Shown: positions 1 to 13,816 of the stretch, piece after piece
How the letters are laid out: each line of letters starts with the position of its first letter
Numbering within the stretch: the first letter of the stretch is position 1
DNA from: Klenkia terrae
Lineage (GTDB): Bacteria > Actinomycetota > Actinomycetes > Mycobacteriales > Geodermatophilaceae
Reading direction: 5' to 3'
DNA: 64,000 nucleotides
Assembly (NCBI RefSeq): GCF_900491935.1
Contig: NZ_UEXK01000004.1
Span: forward strand, 3,487,565 to 3,551,564
Made by a program: the position numbers and the translations under genes
Notes under the pieces: model-generated
What the model saw: the letters and a program-made list of their open reading frames with translations, nothing else
The model's database searches: none
What the model was told of the DNA's origin: nothing

Positions 1-20
1 GTGCCCGGGTTGCCCCCGGG

Positions 21-1409
21 GTGAGCGACATCGGCGTCTTCGACCGCGCGCACCGGTCGACCACCGTCGGGTTGCTGGTGCTGGTCTCCTTCGTGGCGTT
101 CGAGGCGATGGCCGTGGCGACCGCGATGCCCACCGCCGTGGCCGAGCTGGACGGGCTGGCCTGGTACGGCTGGCCGTTCACCGCGTTCCTGGTCGCCCAG
201 GTGGTCGGCATGGTGCTCGGCGGTGAGGTCGGCGACCGCCGGGGCGCCCGGGTGGCCCTGCTGTGGGGTGTGGGCATCTTCGCCGCCGGGTTGGTGGCGT
301 CGGGGTCGGCGGTCGACATGGGGCTCTTCGTCGCCGGCCGCGCCGTCCAGGGGTTGGGTGGCGGCCTGATCGCCGTCTCGCTGTACGTCGTCGCCGGGGC
401 CGCGTACGCCCCGCAGCTGCGCGCGGCGTTGTTCGGCGCGCTGTCGGCGGCCTGGGTGGTCCCCGCGCTGGTCGGGCCGCTGGTGTCCGGCCTGGTCACC
501 TCGCTGGCGTCCTGGCGGCTGGTGTTCCTCGGCATCCTGCCGCTGGTCGCTGCCGGGCTGGTGCTGGTGCTGCCGGCGCTGCGCGGGCTGGCCGTCCCCG
601 AGGGCGGCGCACCGGCCGTGGCCTCCCGGCGGTGGTGGGCGGTGCTGGCCGGGGCCGGGGTGGGCGCGCTGCAGTACGCCGGCCAGCGGATGGACCTCCC
701 CGCCGTCCCGGTCGCCGTCCTGGGGCTGGTCGCCCTGGTGCTCGGGCTGCGCCGGCTGCTGCCGACCGGCACCGGCCGGGCCGCCCGCGGACTGCCGTCG
801 GTGGTGGCCTCCCGCGGCCTGCTCGCCGGGGCGTTCTTCGGCGTCGAGGCGCTGATCCCGTTCTCGCTGACGACCCTGCACGACTACCCGGCGACCACCG
901 CCGGCATCCCGCTGACCGCCGGTGCACTCGGGTGGTCGCTGGCCTCGGCGCTGCAGGGCCGTCGACCGGACATGTCCCGGGTGCGGCTGCTGCAGACCGG
1001 GTTCGTGCTGGTCACGACCGGGGTGGCCGGGACGGCGCTGATCGCCGTGGCCGGTCTGCACGGCTGGGCCACCTACGTGACCTGGGCCGTGGCCGGCCTG
1101 GGCATGGGCCTGGGCATGAGCAGTCTGGGCGTGCTGCTGCTCGAGCAGTCGCCGGAGCACCGCCGGGGCGCGGACTCCGCCGCGCTGCAGATCGCCGACG
1201 TCACCGGCAGCGCGCTGTGCATCGGCGGCGTGGGGGTGCTGCTGGCGGCCGCGTCGGCCGGTGCGGTGCCGCTGACCGCGGCCGTGCTGGCCGGGGTGGC
1301 CGGGTGCACGGCGGTGGCCGCGGTCGGCTGCGTGGTCGCCGGTCGCTCCCGCCCGGTGGACGACCGGGCGGCCGCCCCGTCGGCCGCGACTACCCTGGCG
1401 ACGTCATGA
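21..1409 (+). CDS. MFS transporter (drug/solute efflux type)
   Basis: A 462-residue polytopic membrane protein made almost wholly of hydrophobic helices separated by short charged loops. The loop [11 protein letters not shown] (about residues 67-77) fits the major facilitator motif A between helices 2 and 3, and [10 protein letters not shown] (about 106-115) fits the start of a following helix as in EmrB/QacA-type drug:H+ antiporters. It should act in the cytoplasmic membrane as a proton-coupled exporter; the substrate cannot be read from sequence. The GTG at 21 is the first start in the window, but the frame stays open to the left edge, so the true start may lie upstream. Another frame ends with TGA at 22-24, so an upstream gene may overlap by GTGA. 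Its stop overlaps the ATG of the cysteine desulfurase gene. Confidence 0.8.
   Translation: MSDIGVFDRAHRSTTVGLLVLVSFVAFEAMAVATAMPTAVAELDGLAWYGWPFTAFLVAQVVGMVLGGEVGDRRGARVALLWGVGIFAAGLVASGSAVDMGLFVAGRAVQGLGGGLIAVSLYVVAGAAYAPQLRAALFGALSAAWVVPALVGPLVSGLVTSLASWRLVFLGILPLVAAGLVLVLPALRGLAVPEGGAPAVASRRWWAVLAGAGVGALQYAGQRMDLPAVPVAVLGLVALVLGLRRLLPTGTGRAARGLPSVVASRGLLAGAFFGVEALIPFSLTTLHDYPATTAGIPLTAGALGWSLASALQGRRPDMSRVRLLQTGFVLVTTGVAGTALIAVAGLHGWATYVTWAVAGLGMGLGMSSLGVLLLEQSPEHRRGADSAALQIADVTGSALCIGGVGVLLAAASAGAVPLTAAVLAGVAGCTAVAAVGCVVAGRSRPVDDRAAAPSAATTLATS
1391..1396 (+). promoter_or_regulatory. Leaderless-type -10 box (TACCCT) for the cysteine desulfurase gene
   Basis: TACCCT lies 9 bases before the ATG, inside the end of the MFS gene, matching the TANNNT pattern seen at ten other starts in this window. 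No conserved -35 was looked for. Confidence 0.4.
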
Positions 1410-2602
1410 CCTACCTCGACCACGCGGCGACCACGCCGATGACGACCGAGGCCGTCGCGGCGATGACCGAGCAGTTGGCCCGGGTGGGCAACGCGTCGTC
1501 GCTGCACGCCAGCGGCCGGGAGGCCCGGCGCACCGCCGAGCAGTCCCGCGAGCGCCTGGCCGAGGCCCTGGGCGCCCGCCCGTCCGAGGTGCTGTTCACC
1601 GGCGGCGGCACCGAGAGCGACAACCTGGCGGTCAAGGGCCTGTTCTGGGCTCGCCGCGACGCCGACCCGCGCCGGACCCGCGTGGTGGTCAGCCCCGCGG
1701 AGCACCACGCCGTGCTGGACAGCGTCGAGTGGCTGGTGGAGCACGACGGCGCCGAGGTCACCTGGCTCGACGTCTCGGCCACCGGCGAGGTCACCGCCGA
1801 CGCCCTGGCCGCCGCCCTCGGCGACGGCACGGACGTCGCCGTGGCCAGCGTGATGTGGGCCAACAACGAGATCGGCGCGGTCAGCGACCTCACCACCCTG
1901 GCCGCGGTGGCCCACGCCGTCGGCGTCCCGCTGCACACCGACGCCGTGCAGGCCGTCGGCCAGGTGCCGGTGGACTTCACCGCCAGCGGGGTGGACGCGC
2001 TGACCATGACCGGGCACAAGCTCGGCGGGCCGATGGGGGCCGGGCTGCTCGTGCTGCGCCGGGACGCCGAGTGCACGCCGCTGCTGCACGGCGGTGGCCA
2101 GGAGCGCGACGTCCGGTCGGGCACGTTGGACGTCGCCGCGATCGTCGGCCTCGCCGTCGCCACGACGACCGCGGTCGCCGACCGGCTCGAGCGCACCGCC
2201 CGGGTGGCCGCGTTGCGCGACCGGCTGGTCGCCGGTGTCGTGCAGCGGGTGCCCGACGTCCAGCTGAACGGACCCGCGCTGGACACCGTCGTCGCCGGCG
2301 GTCCCGGCCGGCTGCCGGGCAACGCGCACCTGTCCTTCCCCGGCGCCGAGGGCGACGCCCTGCTCATGCTGCTGGACGCCAACGGCATCGAGTGCTCCAC
2401 CGGCTCGGCCTGCTCGGCCGGGGTCGCCCGGCCCAGCCACGTGCTGCTGGCCACCGGTGCCGACCCGGACCGGGCCCGCAGCTCGCTGCGCTTCAGCCTG
2501 GGCCACACCTCCACCGACGCCGACGTGGACGCCGTCCTGGCCGTCATCGGTCCGGTCGTCGAGCGCGCGCGCCGGGCGGGGCTGGGTCGGCGGTCGGCAT
2601 GA
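1406..2602 (+). CDS. Cysteine desulfurase (IscS/NifS family)
   Basis: A 398-residue PLP enzyme that takes sulfur from L-cysteine as an enzyme-bound persulfide, leaving alanine. Visible motifs are YLDHAATTP at the N-terminus, HHAVLDS (about 100-106), the PLP-binding lysine in TGHKLGGP (K205) and the mobile-loop cysteine in STGSACSAG (about C336). The length is normal. It overlaps the upstream MFS gene by ATGA and the downstream mnmA by ATGA. The direct coupling to mnmA suggests it supplies sulfur for tRNA 2-thiouridine, as IscS does in E. coli; it may also serve other thiolation pathways. No Fe-S scaffold gene is adjacent, so a dedicated Fe-S role is not supported. Confidence 0.92.
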   Translation: MTYLDHAATTPMTTEAVAAMTEQLARVGNASSLHASGREARRTAEQSRERLAEALGARPSEVLFTGGGTESDNLAVKGLFWARRDADPRRTRVVVSPAEHHAVLDSVEWLVEHDGAEVTWLDVSATGEVTADALAAALGDGTDVAVASVMWANNEIGAVSDLTTLAAVAHAVGVPLHTDAVQAVGQVPVDFTASGVDALTMTGHKLGGPMGAGLLVLRRDAECTPLLHGGGQERDVRSGTLDVAAIVGLAVATTTAVADRLERTARVAALRDRLVAGVVQRVPDVQLNGPALDTVVAGGPGRLPGNAHLSFPGAEGDALLMLLDANGIECSTGSACSAGVARPSHVLLATGADPDRARSSLRFSLGHTSTDADVDAVLAVIGPVVERARRAGLGRRSA

Positions 2603-3684
2603 GGGTCGTCGCCGCGATGAGCGGGGGCGTGGACTCCGCCGTCGCCGCCGCGCTCGCCGTGGAGGCCGGGCACGAGGTGACCGGCGTGCACCTGGCGCTG
2701 TCGCAGCACCGGCAGCAGATGCGCAGCGGGTCGCGCGGGTGCTGCAGCGTCGAGGACGCCGACGACGCGCGCCGGGTCGCCGGTGAGCTGGGCATCCCGT
2801 TCTACGTCTGGGACATGGCCGACCGGTTCGCCGAGGACGTCGTCGACGACTTCGTGGCCGAGTACGCCGCCGGCCGGACGCCGAACCCCTGCCTGCGCTG
2901 CAACGAGAAGATCAAGTTCACCGCCGTGCTGGACCGTGCGCTGGCGCTGGGCTTCGACGCCGTGGTCACCGGCCACCACGCGCGGCTGGCCGACGGCGAG
3001 CTGCGCCGCTCGGTCGACGCCGCCAAGGACCAGAGCTACGTGCTGGGCGTGCTCACCGAGCGGCAGCTGGCCGGGACGGTGCTGCCGCTGGGGTCGATGA
3101 CCAAGGAGCGGGTCCGCGAGATCGCCGCGCAGCGGGGCTACGCGGTGGCCACCAAGCCCGACAGCCACGACATCTGCTTCATCCCCGACGGCGACACCCG
3201 GGGTTTCCTGGACCGCCGGCTCGGTGCTGCGCCCGGACCGGTCGTCGACGCCGCGACGGGGGCGACGGTGGGGGAGCACCAGGGCACCCACGGGTTCACC
3301 ATCGGGCAGCGCAAGGGCCTGGGCATCGCCGTCGGCGACCAGCGCCCGCGCTACGTGCTGGGCATCGAGCCGGTCACCCGAACGGTCACCGTCGGCACCG
3401 CCGAGCAGACCGGGGTGGACGAGGTCGTCACCGGCCGGCCCTCCTGGACCGGTCCGGCGCCGGTGCTGCCCCTGGAGGCCGTGGTGCAGCTGCGTGCCCA
3501 CGGCACGCCCGTGCCCTGCACGGTCTCCGCGGGGGAGGACGGGCTGGTGATCGCGCTGCACGCGACCGAGCGCGGGGTGGCACCGGGGCAGTCGGCGGTG
3601 CTCTACGAGCCGGACGCCGAGCGCGGCGACCGGGTGCTGGGCCAGGCCGCCGTGCACCGCACGAGGGTGCGCCAGCCCGTCTGA
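2599..3684 (+). CDS. mnmA: tRNA-specific 2-thiouridylase MnmA
   Basis: A 361-residue cytoplasmic enzyme that adenylates and thiolates U34 of tRNA-Lys, -Glu and -Gln. The PP-loop ATP site [12 protein letters not shown] is at residues 6-17. The first catalytic cysteine is in [12 protein letters not shown] (C101, just before the Asn) and the second in [10 protein letters not shown] (C193); [12 protein letters not shown] marks the central domain. The C-terminal beta-barrel domain follows. The gene overlaps the cysteine desulfurase gene by ATGA, a compact sulfur-transfer pair. Two of its substrates, tRNA-Gln and tRNA-Glu, are encoded in this window, although those copies have CTG and CTC anticodons and so lack the U34 that is modified. 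Start choice is firm because the P-loop sits close to the N-terminus. Confidence 0.95.
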   Translation: MRVVAAMSGGVDSAVAAALAVEAGHEVTGVHLALSQHRQQMRSGSRGCCSVEDADDARRVAGELGIPFYVWDMADRFAEDVVDDFVAEYAAGRTPNPCLRCNEKIKFTAVLDRALALGFDAVVTGHHARLADGELRRSVDAAKDQSYVLGVLTERQLAGTVLPLGSMTKERVREIAAQRGYAVATKPDSHDICFIPDGDTRGFLDRRLGAAPGPVVDAATGATVGEHQGTHGFTIGQRKGLGIAVGDQRPRYVLGIEPVTRTVTVGTAEQTGVDEVVTGRPSWTGPAPVLPLEAVVQLRAHGTPVPCTVSAGEDGLVIALHATERGVAPGQSAVLYEPDAERGDRVLGQAAVHRTRVRQPV

Positions 3685-3861
3685 GGCTGCTCATCCCGGC
3701 CTGAGCGCGCGCCCGCCCCGGTACTGCGCCCCCACGCCGGCGGGGGGGTTTCCGGACGGGGAACGCTGGGGGTCGGTTCACAGCCGGCCCTTGGGTTCGT
3801 CAGAGCTGCGGGCTACGTTTCGCGGGGCGAGATGGTTCGCCGCGCTACTTAGTCATGCTCT

Positions 3862-3877
3862 GTGACCGATCCGTCAC
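3862..3877. promoter_or_regulatory. Candidate operator palindrome upstream of the 5'-nucleotidase gene
   Basis: GTGACCGATCCGTCAC is a near-perfect palindrome (14 of 16 positions) about 30 bases before the start, in the 223-base gap after mnmA. It resembles a dimer-binding site, but the spacing does not fit the CRP consensus TGTGA-N6-TCACA. Nothing else is obvious in the gap. Confidence 0.3.
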
Positions 3878-3907
3878 CCACGGTTCGGGCCCGTCCCAGG
3901 AGGACCC

Positions 3908-6071
3908 TTGCGCCGAACGCGCCTCACCCTCGCTCTCGCCCTCGTGGCCGGGAGCGCCGTCGTCGGCATCCCGTCGGCCGCCTCAGCTGCACCTGGGGAC
4001 ACCCAGGTCCAGTTCATCGCCATGAACGACTTCCACGGCCGGATCGCACCGCAGAGCGGTGGGGACGGGCAGCTGCTCACCACCGGGACGGGCAACGGAC
4101 CGGACGGGGTCGCCGGGACGGCGGACGACGGGACCGAGCTCGTGGGCGGGGCCGCCTACATCTCCGCCGCCGTCCAGGCTCGGCAGGCCGCCTTCGCCGC
4201 GTCCAGCGGGAACGGGGCCTCGTACTTCGTCGGCGCCGGTGACCTGATCAGCGCCTCGCCGTTCAACTCCAGCGTCTTCCGCGACGAGCCCACCATCGAG
4301 GTCCTCAACGCCATGGGCCTGGACGTGTCGGCGGTCGGCAACCACGAGTTCGACCGGGGGCAGGAGGAGCTCTACCGGGTCTCCGCCGCCACCGACGACG
4401 ACTTCTCCGACGACGTGACGGCGTGCGAGGGGGTCACCCCCGGTGTCGACGGGTGCTTCGGGGACGACGGCCACGAGTTCGAGGGCGCCGAGTTCCCGTA
4501 CCTGGCGGCCAACGTCGTCGAGGGGACGACGATCGCGGACGCCCCGATCCTGCCGCCGTACGAGTTGCTCGACGCAGGGGACAACAAGCGGGTCGCCCTG
4601 ATCGGCGTCGTCACCAGCGACACCGCGAACATCGTCAGCCCCGACGGGATCGCAGGCCTGACGTTCCTGGACGAGGCCGAGACGATCAACTACTACAGCG
4701 ACCTGCTCACCGACCCGGCCTTCCCGGGTGGACCGGTCGAGGCCATCGGCGTCCTGATCCACGAGGGTGGGTCCGTGCCCAGCGCGCCGCAGTCCTACAA
4801 CGGCTGCGCGGGCGCGCTCGCCGGGACGCCGATCGCCGGCATCAACGCCGCGATCAATACGGGTGACGGCGCGGCGGTGGACTTCATCGTCAGTGCCCAT
4901 ACCCACGTGCCCTACAACTGCACGCTGCCCGGCGGTTCCGACGGCAACCGACTGGTCACCCAGGCCGGCTTCTACGGCAAGGTGATCAGCGACATCCGGC
5001 TCGAGCTCGGGGCCGACGGCGACGTCGACCGCACGACCTCGGTCGCGACCAACGTGCCGGTGCTGCGGACCGGCGTCACCCCGGATCCCACGGTGCAGGC
5101 GATCGTCGACTACTGGGAGGCGCGTGCGTCCGAGGCAGGCAGCGTGCAGGTCGGGTCGCAGACCGGTGACCTCGACCGGGCTTACCGGGCGGGTGCCGCG
5201 GTCCGTGACTCGGAGTCCTCGCTCGGCAACCTCATCGCCGACTCCCAGCTGGCCTACGCCCGGTCCGTCGCCTCGCTCGGCGGCCCCGACGTGGACGTCG
5301 CCTTCATGAACCCGGGAGGCATCAGGGCCGACATCAACTGCGCGTCGTCGGGAGCGGGTGACCCCAACGGCAACATCAACTTCGCGGAGACCTTCGCCGC
5401 CCAGCCGTTCAGCAACACGGTCAACACCGTCGAGCTCGACGTCGCGGCCATCGACGCCATCCTGGAGCAGCAGTGGGCTGCCCGGCCGACGACGGTGAAC
5501 TTCCTGCAGCTGTCGGTGTCGTCGAACCTCCGCTACGACTTCGACGACCGCCTGCCGCTGGGTCAGCGGGTCAGCAACATCACCCTGGACGGTGCGCCGC
5601 TCCCGGCCAGCGGCACGCTGACGGTCGCTGCGAACTCGTTCCTGATCACCGGTGGTGACAGCTTCAAGGCCTTCACCACCTACGTCGCCCCCGGCTCCAC
5701 GGTCGTCACCGGCGGCAACGACGTCGATGCGCTGAACGCCTACGTCCTCGCGGGCTCCCCGGTGACCCCGCCGGCGGTGGACCGGGCCAACTCGCTGAAC
5801 CCGGCGGCGACGTACGACGACGACGGGTCGGGCCTGGGTCCCTGCGACCTGACCTCCACCCCGGGCGGGACCGGCGGCACCCCTGGTGAAGGAGGCGCGA
5901 CGCCGGGCGCACCCGGCACGCCCGGCACCCAGCCGGTCGCCAACCCCGGCAACGGCATCGCGGCCGGCAACCTGGCCAACACCGGCGCCGCCACCGGGCA
6001 GCTGACCGCGCTCGGCGCGGGCCTGCTGCTGGCCGGCGTGGTCGCCACAGCTGCGGGCTACCGTCGCGGGC

Positions 6072-6088
<17 letters not shown>
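3908..6088 (+). CDS. Secreted, sortase-anchored 5'-nucleotidase / metallophosphatase
   Basis: A 726-residue exported enzyme of the UshA/5'-nucleotidase family. A Sec signal peptide covers about residues 1-28 (twin Arg, hydrophobic core, SAASAAPG). The calcineurin-like metallophosphatase domain shows AMNDFHGR (about 38-45), GAGDLISASPFNSS, GNHEFDRG and HTH metal and catalytic motifs. The C-terminal nucleotidase domain shows ESSLGNLIADS and MNPGGIRADI. After a Gly/Pro/Thr linker comes LANTG (689-693), then a hydrophobic stretch and RRGRG, a complete LAxTG cell-wall sorting signal for a class E-type sortase. It should release nucleosides and phosphate from extracellular nucleotides while attached to peptidoglycan. 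The start is TTG, chosen because AGGAGG lies four bases upstream and the signal peptide begins there. Sortase is not encoded in the window. Confidence 0.9.
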
Positions 6089-9409
<3,321 letters not shown>

Positions 9410-9430
9410 GGTCCCGCCGGAGGCGGGATC
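9410..9430. terminator. Bidirectional hairpin between ligA and the ACT gene
   Basis: A 9-bp stem (one G-U pair, 3-base loop GGA) fills the 25-base gap between two convergent genes. There is no T-run, as is usual for hairpins in this window. Confidence 0.55.
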
Positions 9431-9434
9431 CCGC

Positions 9435-10094
9435 TCAGGCAGGCGGCAGCTGGGCGACGGTGGCGGCGATGCCGGTCAGGTGGGCCAGCCGCAGCAGCTC
9501 CGAGCGGCGGAAGGCCGGCCCGCCCGAGCGGCCGAGCAGCACCGCGGCACCGCCGTCGAAGGGTGCGGCCATCATCTCCACGGCCATGTCCTGCCACATG
9601 GCCGGCACCCAGTCGGCCTCGCTGGGCAGCAGCACCGGCGTCCGCAGCGGCAACCAGGGAAGCACCAGGTCGGCCAGCCCGGGGGCCGCCTCGGAGGCGG
9701 CCAGCACGGTGACGTCGTCCGGGGTGCCGGTCAGCACGACCGCCCAGCCGCCGTGCAGCACCCGGGGCAGCTCGTCGGCGAGCAGGGTCGCCGTCCCGCC
9801 GCCGGCCCGGCCCAGGGACTCCAGCAGCTCCAGCTCGCGGTGGGTGTCCAGCTGCCCGGAGAACGGGCGCAGCGACTCCACCTGCACGCCGGGCACGGTC
9901 ATCACCGCGGTGATCAGGCCGTCGGCGACCCGGTCCTCGGGCAGCTCGACCACGATGTCGTCGACGGCCACCCCACCGCCGCGCTCGAGCACGTCGACCG
10001 AGACGATGTCGATGCCGGCCAGGCCCAGCGCGGTGGCCACCGCGCCCAGGATGCCGGGGCGGTCGGGGACGACGAGACGGAGCAGGTAGGACAC
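9435..10094 (-). CDS. ACT-domain protein
   Basis: About 219 residues. The N-terminus (about 3-75) is an ACT fold: [18 protein letters not shown] followed by alternating strands and helices, a small-molecule (often amino-acid) sensing module. The rest has no catalytic motif I recognise; it may be a second degenerate sensor domain. In M. tuberculosis and relatives a similar ACT protein lies between ligA and gatC, so the position is conserved, but no function is established that I know of. Two GTG starts are possible; the one at 10094 has GGAGG about six bases upstream, whereas the one at 10100 overlaps that ribosome site. It is transcribed away from gatC. Confidence 0.75.
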   Translation of the reverse strand: MSYLLRLVVPDRPGILGAVATALGLAGIDIVSVDVLERGGGVAVDDIVVELPEDRVADGLITAVMTVPGVQVESLRPFSGQLDTHRELELLESLGRAGGGTATLLADELPRVLHGGWAVVLTGTPDDVTVLAASEAAPGLADLVLPWLPLRTPVLLPSEADWVPAMWQDMAVEMMAAPFDGGAAVLLGRSGGPAFRRSELLRLAHLTGIAATVAQLPPA

Positions 10095-10217
10095 GGGCAC
10101 CTCCGCAGGACCGCCGGGTGTCGATCTCCGTCGATCGCGGGCAGCGGTCAGCCTGCCCCATCGGCCCCCGCCAGGGCCAACCCGGCTCGCGGGCCGGGGC
10201 CCGTGGGCCCGCCCACG

Positions 10218-10223
10218 TAGACT
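10218..10223 (+). promoter_or_regulatory. Probable -10 box (TAGACT) for gatC
   Basis: TAGACT lies about 72 bases before the gatC ATG, unlike the short leaderless promoters elsewhere here. It would give a 5' leader containing the inverted repeat at 10230-10252. Confidence 0.35.
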
Positions 10224-10229
10224 CCCAGG

Positions 10230-10252
10230 GTCGGGAGCCCGGTGCTCCCGAC
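10230..10252. repeat. Perfect inverted repeat in the gatC upstream region
   Basis: GTCGGGAGC and GCTCCCGAC form a perfect 9-bp stem with a 5-base loop, in the divergent gap between the ACT gene and gatC. It could be an operator or a leader-RNA hairpin. Confidence 0.6.
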
Positions 10253-10294
10253 GTCCACCGACACCCAGCCGACCGACTTGGGGCCCGCCACCGC

Positions 10295-10606
10295 ATGAGC
10301 ACGGACAGCAGCAGCCTCTCCCGGGACGACGTCGCGCACCTCGCGCAGCTGTCCCGGCTCGCCGTCACCGACGAGGAGCTGGACCTCTTCGCCGACCAGC
10401 TCGGGGTCGTCCTCGGCGCCGTCGCCCGGGTGCAGGACGCCCCCACGGCCGACGTCGCGCCGACCACGCACGCGGTGCCGCTGACCAACGTGTACCGCCC
10501 CGACGTCGTCGCCCCGAGCCTGTCCCGCGACCAGGCGCTCTCCGGCGCGCCCGCCGCCGAGGACGACCGGTTCCGGGTGCCGCGCATCCTGCAGGAAGAA
10601 GCATGA
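10295..10606 (+). CDS. gatC: Asp/Glu-tRNA(Asn/Gln) amidotransferase subunit C
   Basis: A 103-residue protein, normal for GatC. It has the [19 protein letters not shown]-terminal helix typical of the family and the [15 protein letters not shown] belt (here [11 protein letters not shown]) that wraps between GatA and GatB and stabilises the complex. The ATG at 10295 is chosen because family homology begins there. It is the first gene of the gatC-gatA-membrane protein-gatB run and overlaps gatA by ATGA. The complex converts Glu-tRNA(Gln) to Gln-tRNA(Gln); no glutaminyl-tRNA synthetase gene is seen in the window. Confidence 0.93.
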   Translation: MSTDSSSLSRDDVAHLAQLSRLAVTDEELDLFADQLGVVLGAVARVQDAPTADVAPTTHAVPLTNVYRPDVVAPSLSRDQALSGAPAAEDDRFRVPRILQEEA

Positions 10607-12129
10607 GCACCGACCTGACCCGCCTCGACGTCACCGCGCTCCGGGCCGCCCTGGCCGACGGCAGCGCCAGCGCCGTGGAGATCACCCAGGCCCACCTGGA
10701 CGCCATCGCGGCCACCGACGGCACGCTGAACTCCTACCTGCACGTCGACGGCGAGACCGCGCTGGCCACCGCCGGCGAGGTGGACCGCCGCCGCGCGGCC
10801 GGTGACGAGCTCGGCCCGCTCGCCGGCATCCCGGTGGCCCTCAAGGACGTCGTGGTCACCGAGGGCGTGCCCACCACCAGCGGCTCGAAGATCCTCGAGG
10901 GCTGGACGCCGCCCTACGACGCCACCGTCGCCGCCCGCCTCAAGGCCGCCGGCACCGTGCTGCTGGGCAAGACCAACATGGACGAGTTCGCGATGGGCTC
11001 CTCCACCGAGAACTCCGCCTACGGCCCGACCCGCAACCCGTGGGACCACGACCGGATCCCCGGCGGCTCCTCCGGCGGGTCCTCGGCCGCTGTCGCCGGC
11101 CACCTGGCGCCGTGGGCGATCGGCACCGACACCGGCGGCTCGATTCGCCAGCCCGCCGCCGTCACCGGCCTGGTCGGTCACAAGCCGACCTACGGCTCGG
11201 TGTCCCGCTACGGGCTGATCGCGTTCTCCTCGAGCCTGGACCAGGCCGGTCCGATGGCCCGCACCGTCGCCGACGCCGCCCTCATGCACGAGGTCATCGG
11301 CGGCCACGACCCGCGCGACTCCACCAGCATCGACGCCCCGGCCGCCCCGTTCGTCGAGGCGGCCCGGCAGGGGGCGACCGGCGACCTGTCCGGCGTCACC
11401 GTCGGCGTCGTCCGCGAGCTCGGCGGCGAGGGCCACACCGACGGCTACGAGGCCGGCGTGCTGGCCGCGTTCCAGGCGGGTGTGGACCAGCTGCGGGCCC
11501 TGGGCGCCGAGGTCCGCGAGATCTCCTGCCCCAGCTTCGACCTGGCGCTGGCCGCCTACTACCTGATCGCGCCGTCCGAGGCGTCGTCCAACCTGTCGCG
11601 GTTCGACGGCGTCCGGTACGGCCTGCGGGTCGGGGACGACGGCAGCCGCGACCTCGACGAGGTCATGGCGCTCACCCGGGCGAAGGGCTTCGGCCCCGAG
11701 GTCAAGCGCCGCATCATCCTGGGCACCTACGCGCTGTCCTCGGGCTACTACGAGGCCTACTACGGCCAGGCGCAGAAGGTCCGCACGCTGATCGGCCGGG
11801 ACTTCGTCTCGGCGTTCGCCGCGGACGGCGGGGCCGTGGACGTGCTGGTCAGCCCGACGTCCCCGATCGTGGCCTTCCCGATCGGCCAGCGGGTCGACGA
11901 CCCGCTGTCGATGTACGCCGCCGACCTGTGCACGCTGCCGGCGAGCCTGGCCGGCACCCCGGCCATCTCGGTCCCGTGCGGGCTCTCCGAGGGGCTGCCG
12001 GTCGGCCTGCAGGTCATGGCGCCGGCGCTGGCCGACGACCGGTGCTACCGGGTCGCCGCAGCGCTGGAGGCAGCGCAGGACGCCGCCCGCGGGGGAACGT
12101 TCCTGAGCCAGCTGGGGGCCTCGGCGTGA
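10603..12129 (+). CDS. gatA: Asp/Glu-tRNA(Asn/Gln) amidotransferase subunit A
   Basis: A 508-residue amidase-signature enzyme that hydrolyses glutamine and channels ammonia to GatB. The Ser-cisSer-Lys triad can be read as K81 (VALKDVV), cis-S156 in [12 protein letters not shown] and S180 in [10 protein letters not shown], the same spacing as in the Staphylococcus enzyme. The length is normal. It overlaps gatC (ATGA) and the small membrane protein gene (GTGA), so the whole set is probably translated from one message. Confidence 0.96.
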   Translation: MSTDLTRLDVTALRAALADGSASAVEITQAHLDAIAATDGTLNSYLHVDGETALATAGEVDRRRAAGDELGPLAGIPVALKDVVVTEGVPTTSGSKILEGWTPPYDATVAARLKAAGTVLLGKTNMDEFAMGSSTENSAYGPTRNPWDHDRIPGGSSGGSSAAVAGHLAPWAIGTDTGGSIRQPAAVTGLVGHKPTYGSVSRYGLIAFSSSLDQAGPMARTVADAALMHEVIGGHDPRDSTSIDAPAAPFVEAARQGATGDLSGVTVGVVRELGGEGHTDGYEAGVLAAFQAGVDQLRALGAEVREISCPSFDLALAAYYLIAPSEASSNLSRFDGVRYGLRVGDDGSRDLDEVMALTRAKGFGPEVKRRIILGTYALSSGYYEAYYGQAQKVRTLIGRDFVSAFAADGGAVDVLVSPTSPIVAFPIGQRVDDPLSMYAADLCTLPASLAGTPAISVPCGLSEGLPVGLQVMAPALADDRCYRVAAALEAAQDAARGGTFLSQLGASA

Positions 12130-12317
12130 GCAACGCCCTCAAGGCCGCGTGGGGTCTGACCGCGTTCGTCGTCCTCGCCGGCGTCGTGCTGTGGGCGACC
12201 ACCGGCCGCGCCGTGTTCGCCGTGTTCATCGTCCTCGGGGTGCTCACCGCCGTCGGTGCCGTGGTCACCGGCCGCGCCGAGACCCGAGAAGCAGCCAGGA
12301 AGCAGGGGGAGAAGTGA
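12126..12317 (+). CDS. Small two-helix membrane protein between gatA and gatB
   Basis: A 63-residue protein with two predicted transmembrane helices (about 8-25 and 28-47) and a charged C-terminal tail ([13 protein letters not shown]). It starts at a GTG overlapping the gatA stop and its TGA overlaps the gatB GTG, so it is translationally coupled on both sides. No family recognised. The tight coupling suggests a real gene, but there is no direct clue to function; a link to the amidotransferase would be surprising because that complex is soluble. Confidence 0.65.
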   Translation: MSNALKAAWGLTAFVVLAGVVLWATTGRAVFAVFIVLGVLTAVGAVVTGRAETREAARKQGEK

Positions 12318-13816
12318 GCACCGACCGTCTGCTCGAGTTCGACGACGTCGTCGCCCGGTACGAGCCGGTCTTCGGCCTGGAGACCCACGTCGAGCTGGGC
12401 ACCGCCTCGAAGATGTTCTGCGGGTGCGCCACGACCTTCGGCGCCGAGCCCAACTCGCACACCTGCCCGGTCTGCCTGGCCCTGCCCGGCGCGCTGCCGG
12501 TGGCCAACGCCGCCGCCATCGAGGCCACCATCCGGATCGGCCTCGCGCTGGGCTGCCGGATCGCCACCTGGTGCCGGTTCGCGCGGAAGAACTACTTCTA
12601 CCCCGACATCCCCAAGGGCTTCCAGACCAGCCAGTACGACGAGCCGCTGTGCACGGCCGGGCACCTGGACGTCGAGGTCGACGGCGAGACCTACCGCGTG
12701 GAGATCGAGCGGGTGCACCTCGAGGAGGACACCGGCAAGAACCTGCACGTCGGTGGCGCCACCGGCCGCATCCACGGCGCCGACCACTCGCTGGTCGACT
12801 TCAACCGGGCGGGCATCCCGCTGGTCGAGATCGTCACCCGGCCGGTCCCCGGCGTCGGCGCCAAGGCCCCCGAGGTCGCCCGCGCCTACGTCGCCGAGCT
12901 GCGCGAGATCCTGCTGGCCCTGGGCGTCTCCGAGGTCCGCATGGAGCAGGGCAACCTGCGCTGCGACGTGAACACCTCGCTGGCCCCGACCGGGTCGCTG
13001 GAGTGGGGCACCCGCACCGAGACCAAGAACGTCAACTCGCTGCGCTCGGTCGAGCGGTCGGTGCGCTACGAGATGCGCCGCCAGGCCGCCCTGCTGGACG
13101 ACGGCGTGCGGATCCTGCAGGAGACCCGGCACTTCCACGAGGACACCGGGTCCACCTCGGCCGGCCGGAGCAAGGAGGAGGCCACCGACTACCGGTACTT
13201 CCCCGAGCCCGACCTGGTGCCGATGGCCCCCGACGCCGACTGGGTCGCCCAGCTGCAGGCCGACCTCCCCGAGCTGCCGGCCGCCCGCCGGGCACGCCTG
13301 CGCGAGGAGTGGGGCATCTCCGACACCGAGATGGCCTGGCTGGTCAACGCCGGTGCGCTGGGCCTGGTGACCGACACCGTCGCTGCCGGCGCGGACCCGG
13401 CCGATGCCCGCAAGTGGTGGCTGGGCGAGCTGTCCCGCCGCGCCAAGGACGACGGCGTGGAGCTCGCCGACCTGGCGGTCACCCCGGCGCAGGTGGCCGA
13501 GCTGACCGCACTGGTCGCGGCCGGCACGGTCAACGACCAGCTGGCCCGCCAGGTGCTCGACGGCGTGCTCGCCGGCGAGGGCTCGCCGCAGCAGGTCGTG
13601 GACTCCCGCGGCCTGGCCGTGATGGGGGAGTCCGACGAGCTCGGGGCCGCCGTCGACGCCGCCATCGCCGGGGCGCCCGACGTTGTGGAGAAGGTGCGCG
13701 GCGGCAAGACAGCGGCGCTGGGTGCCCTGGTGGGCGCCGTCATGAAGGAGACCCGCGGCAAGGCCGATGCAGCCACCGTCCGGCGGATGCTGGAGGAACG
13801 GGTGCTCGGCGGGTGA
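12314..13816 (+). CDS. gatB: Asp/Glu-tRNA(Asn/Gln) amidotransferase subunit B
   Basis: A 500-residue subunit that binds the mischarged tRNA, activates the Glu carboxylate with ATP and transfers ammonia from GatA. Signatures: FGLETHVEL near the N-terminus, [13 protein letters not shown] (zinc-site cysteines with the earlier FCGC), [27 protein letters not shown] and [14 protein letters not shown]. The C-terminal YqeY-like tail domain ([17 protein letters not shown] onward) contacts tRNA. The length is normal. It starts at GTG with GGGGA upstream, overlapping the previous gene by GTGA, and its own TGA overlaps the GTG of the acetyltransferase. Confidence 0.96.
   Translation: MSTDRLLEFDDVVARYEPVFGLETHVELGTASKMFCGCATTFGAEPNSHTCPVCLALPGALPVANAAAIEATIRIGLALGCRIATWCRFARKNYFYPDIPKGFQTSQYDEPLCTAGHLDVEVDGETYRVEIERVHLEEDTGKNLHVGGATGRIHGADHSLVDFNRAGIPLVEIVTRPVPGVGAKAPEVARAYVAELREILLALGVSEVRMEQGNLRCDVNTSLAPTGSLEWGTRTETKNVNSLRSVERSVRYEMRRQAALLDDGVRILQETRHFHEDTGSTSAGRSKEEATDYRYFPEPDLVPMAPDADWVAQLQADLPELPAARRARLREEWGISDTEMAWLVNAGALGLVTDTVAAGADPADARKWWLGELSRRAKDDGVELADLAVTPAQVAELTALVAAGTVNDQLARQVLDGVLAGEGSPQQVVDSRGLAVMGESDELGAAVDAAIAGAPDVVEKVRGGKTAALGALVGAVMKETRGKADAATVRRMLEERVLGG

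Noticed and set aside
1411..3657. Long minus-strand frames over the desulfurase and mnmA genes
   Set aside because: Shadows of well-identified genes; no motif and no ribosome site.
3770..3802. PhoP-box-like direct repeats (GGTTCAC and GGTTCGT) before the nucleotidase
   Set aside because: Their spacing is 19 bases, not the 11 expected for actinobacterial PHO boxes.
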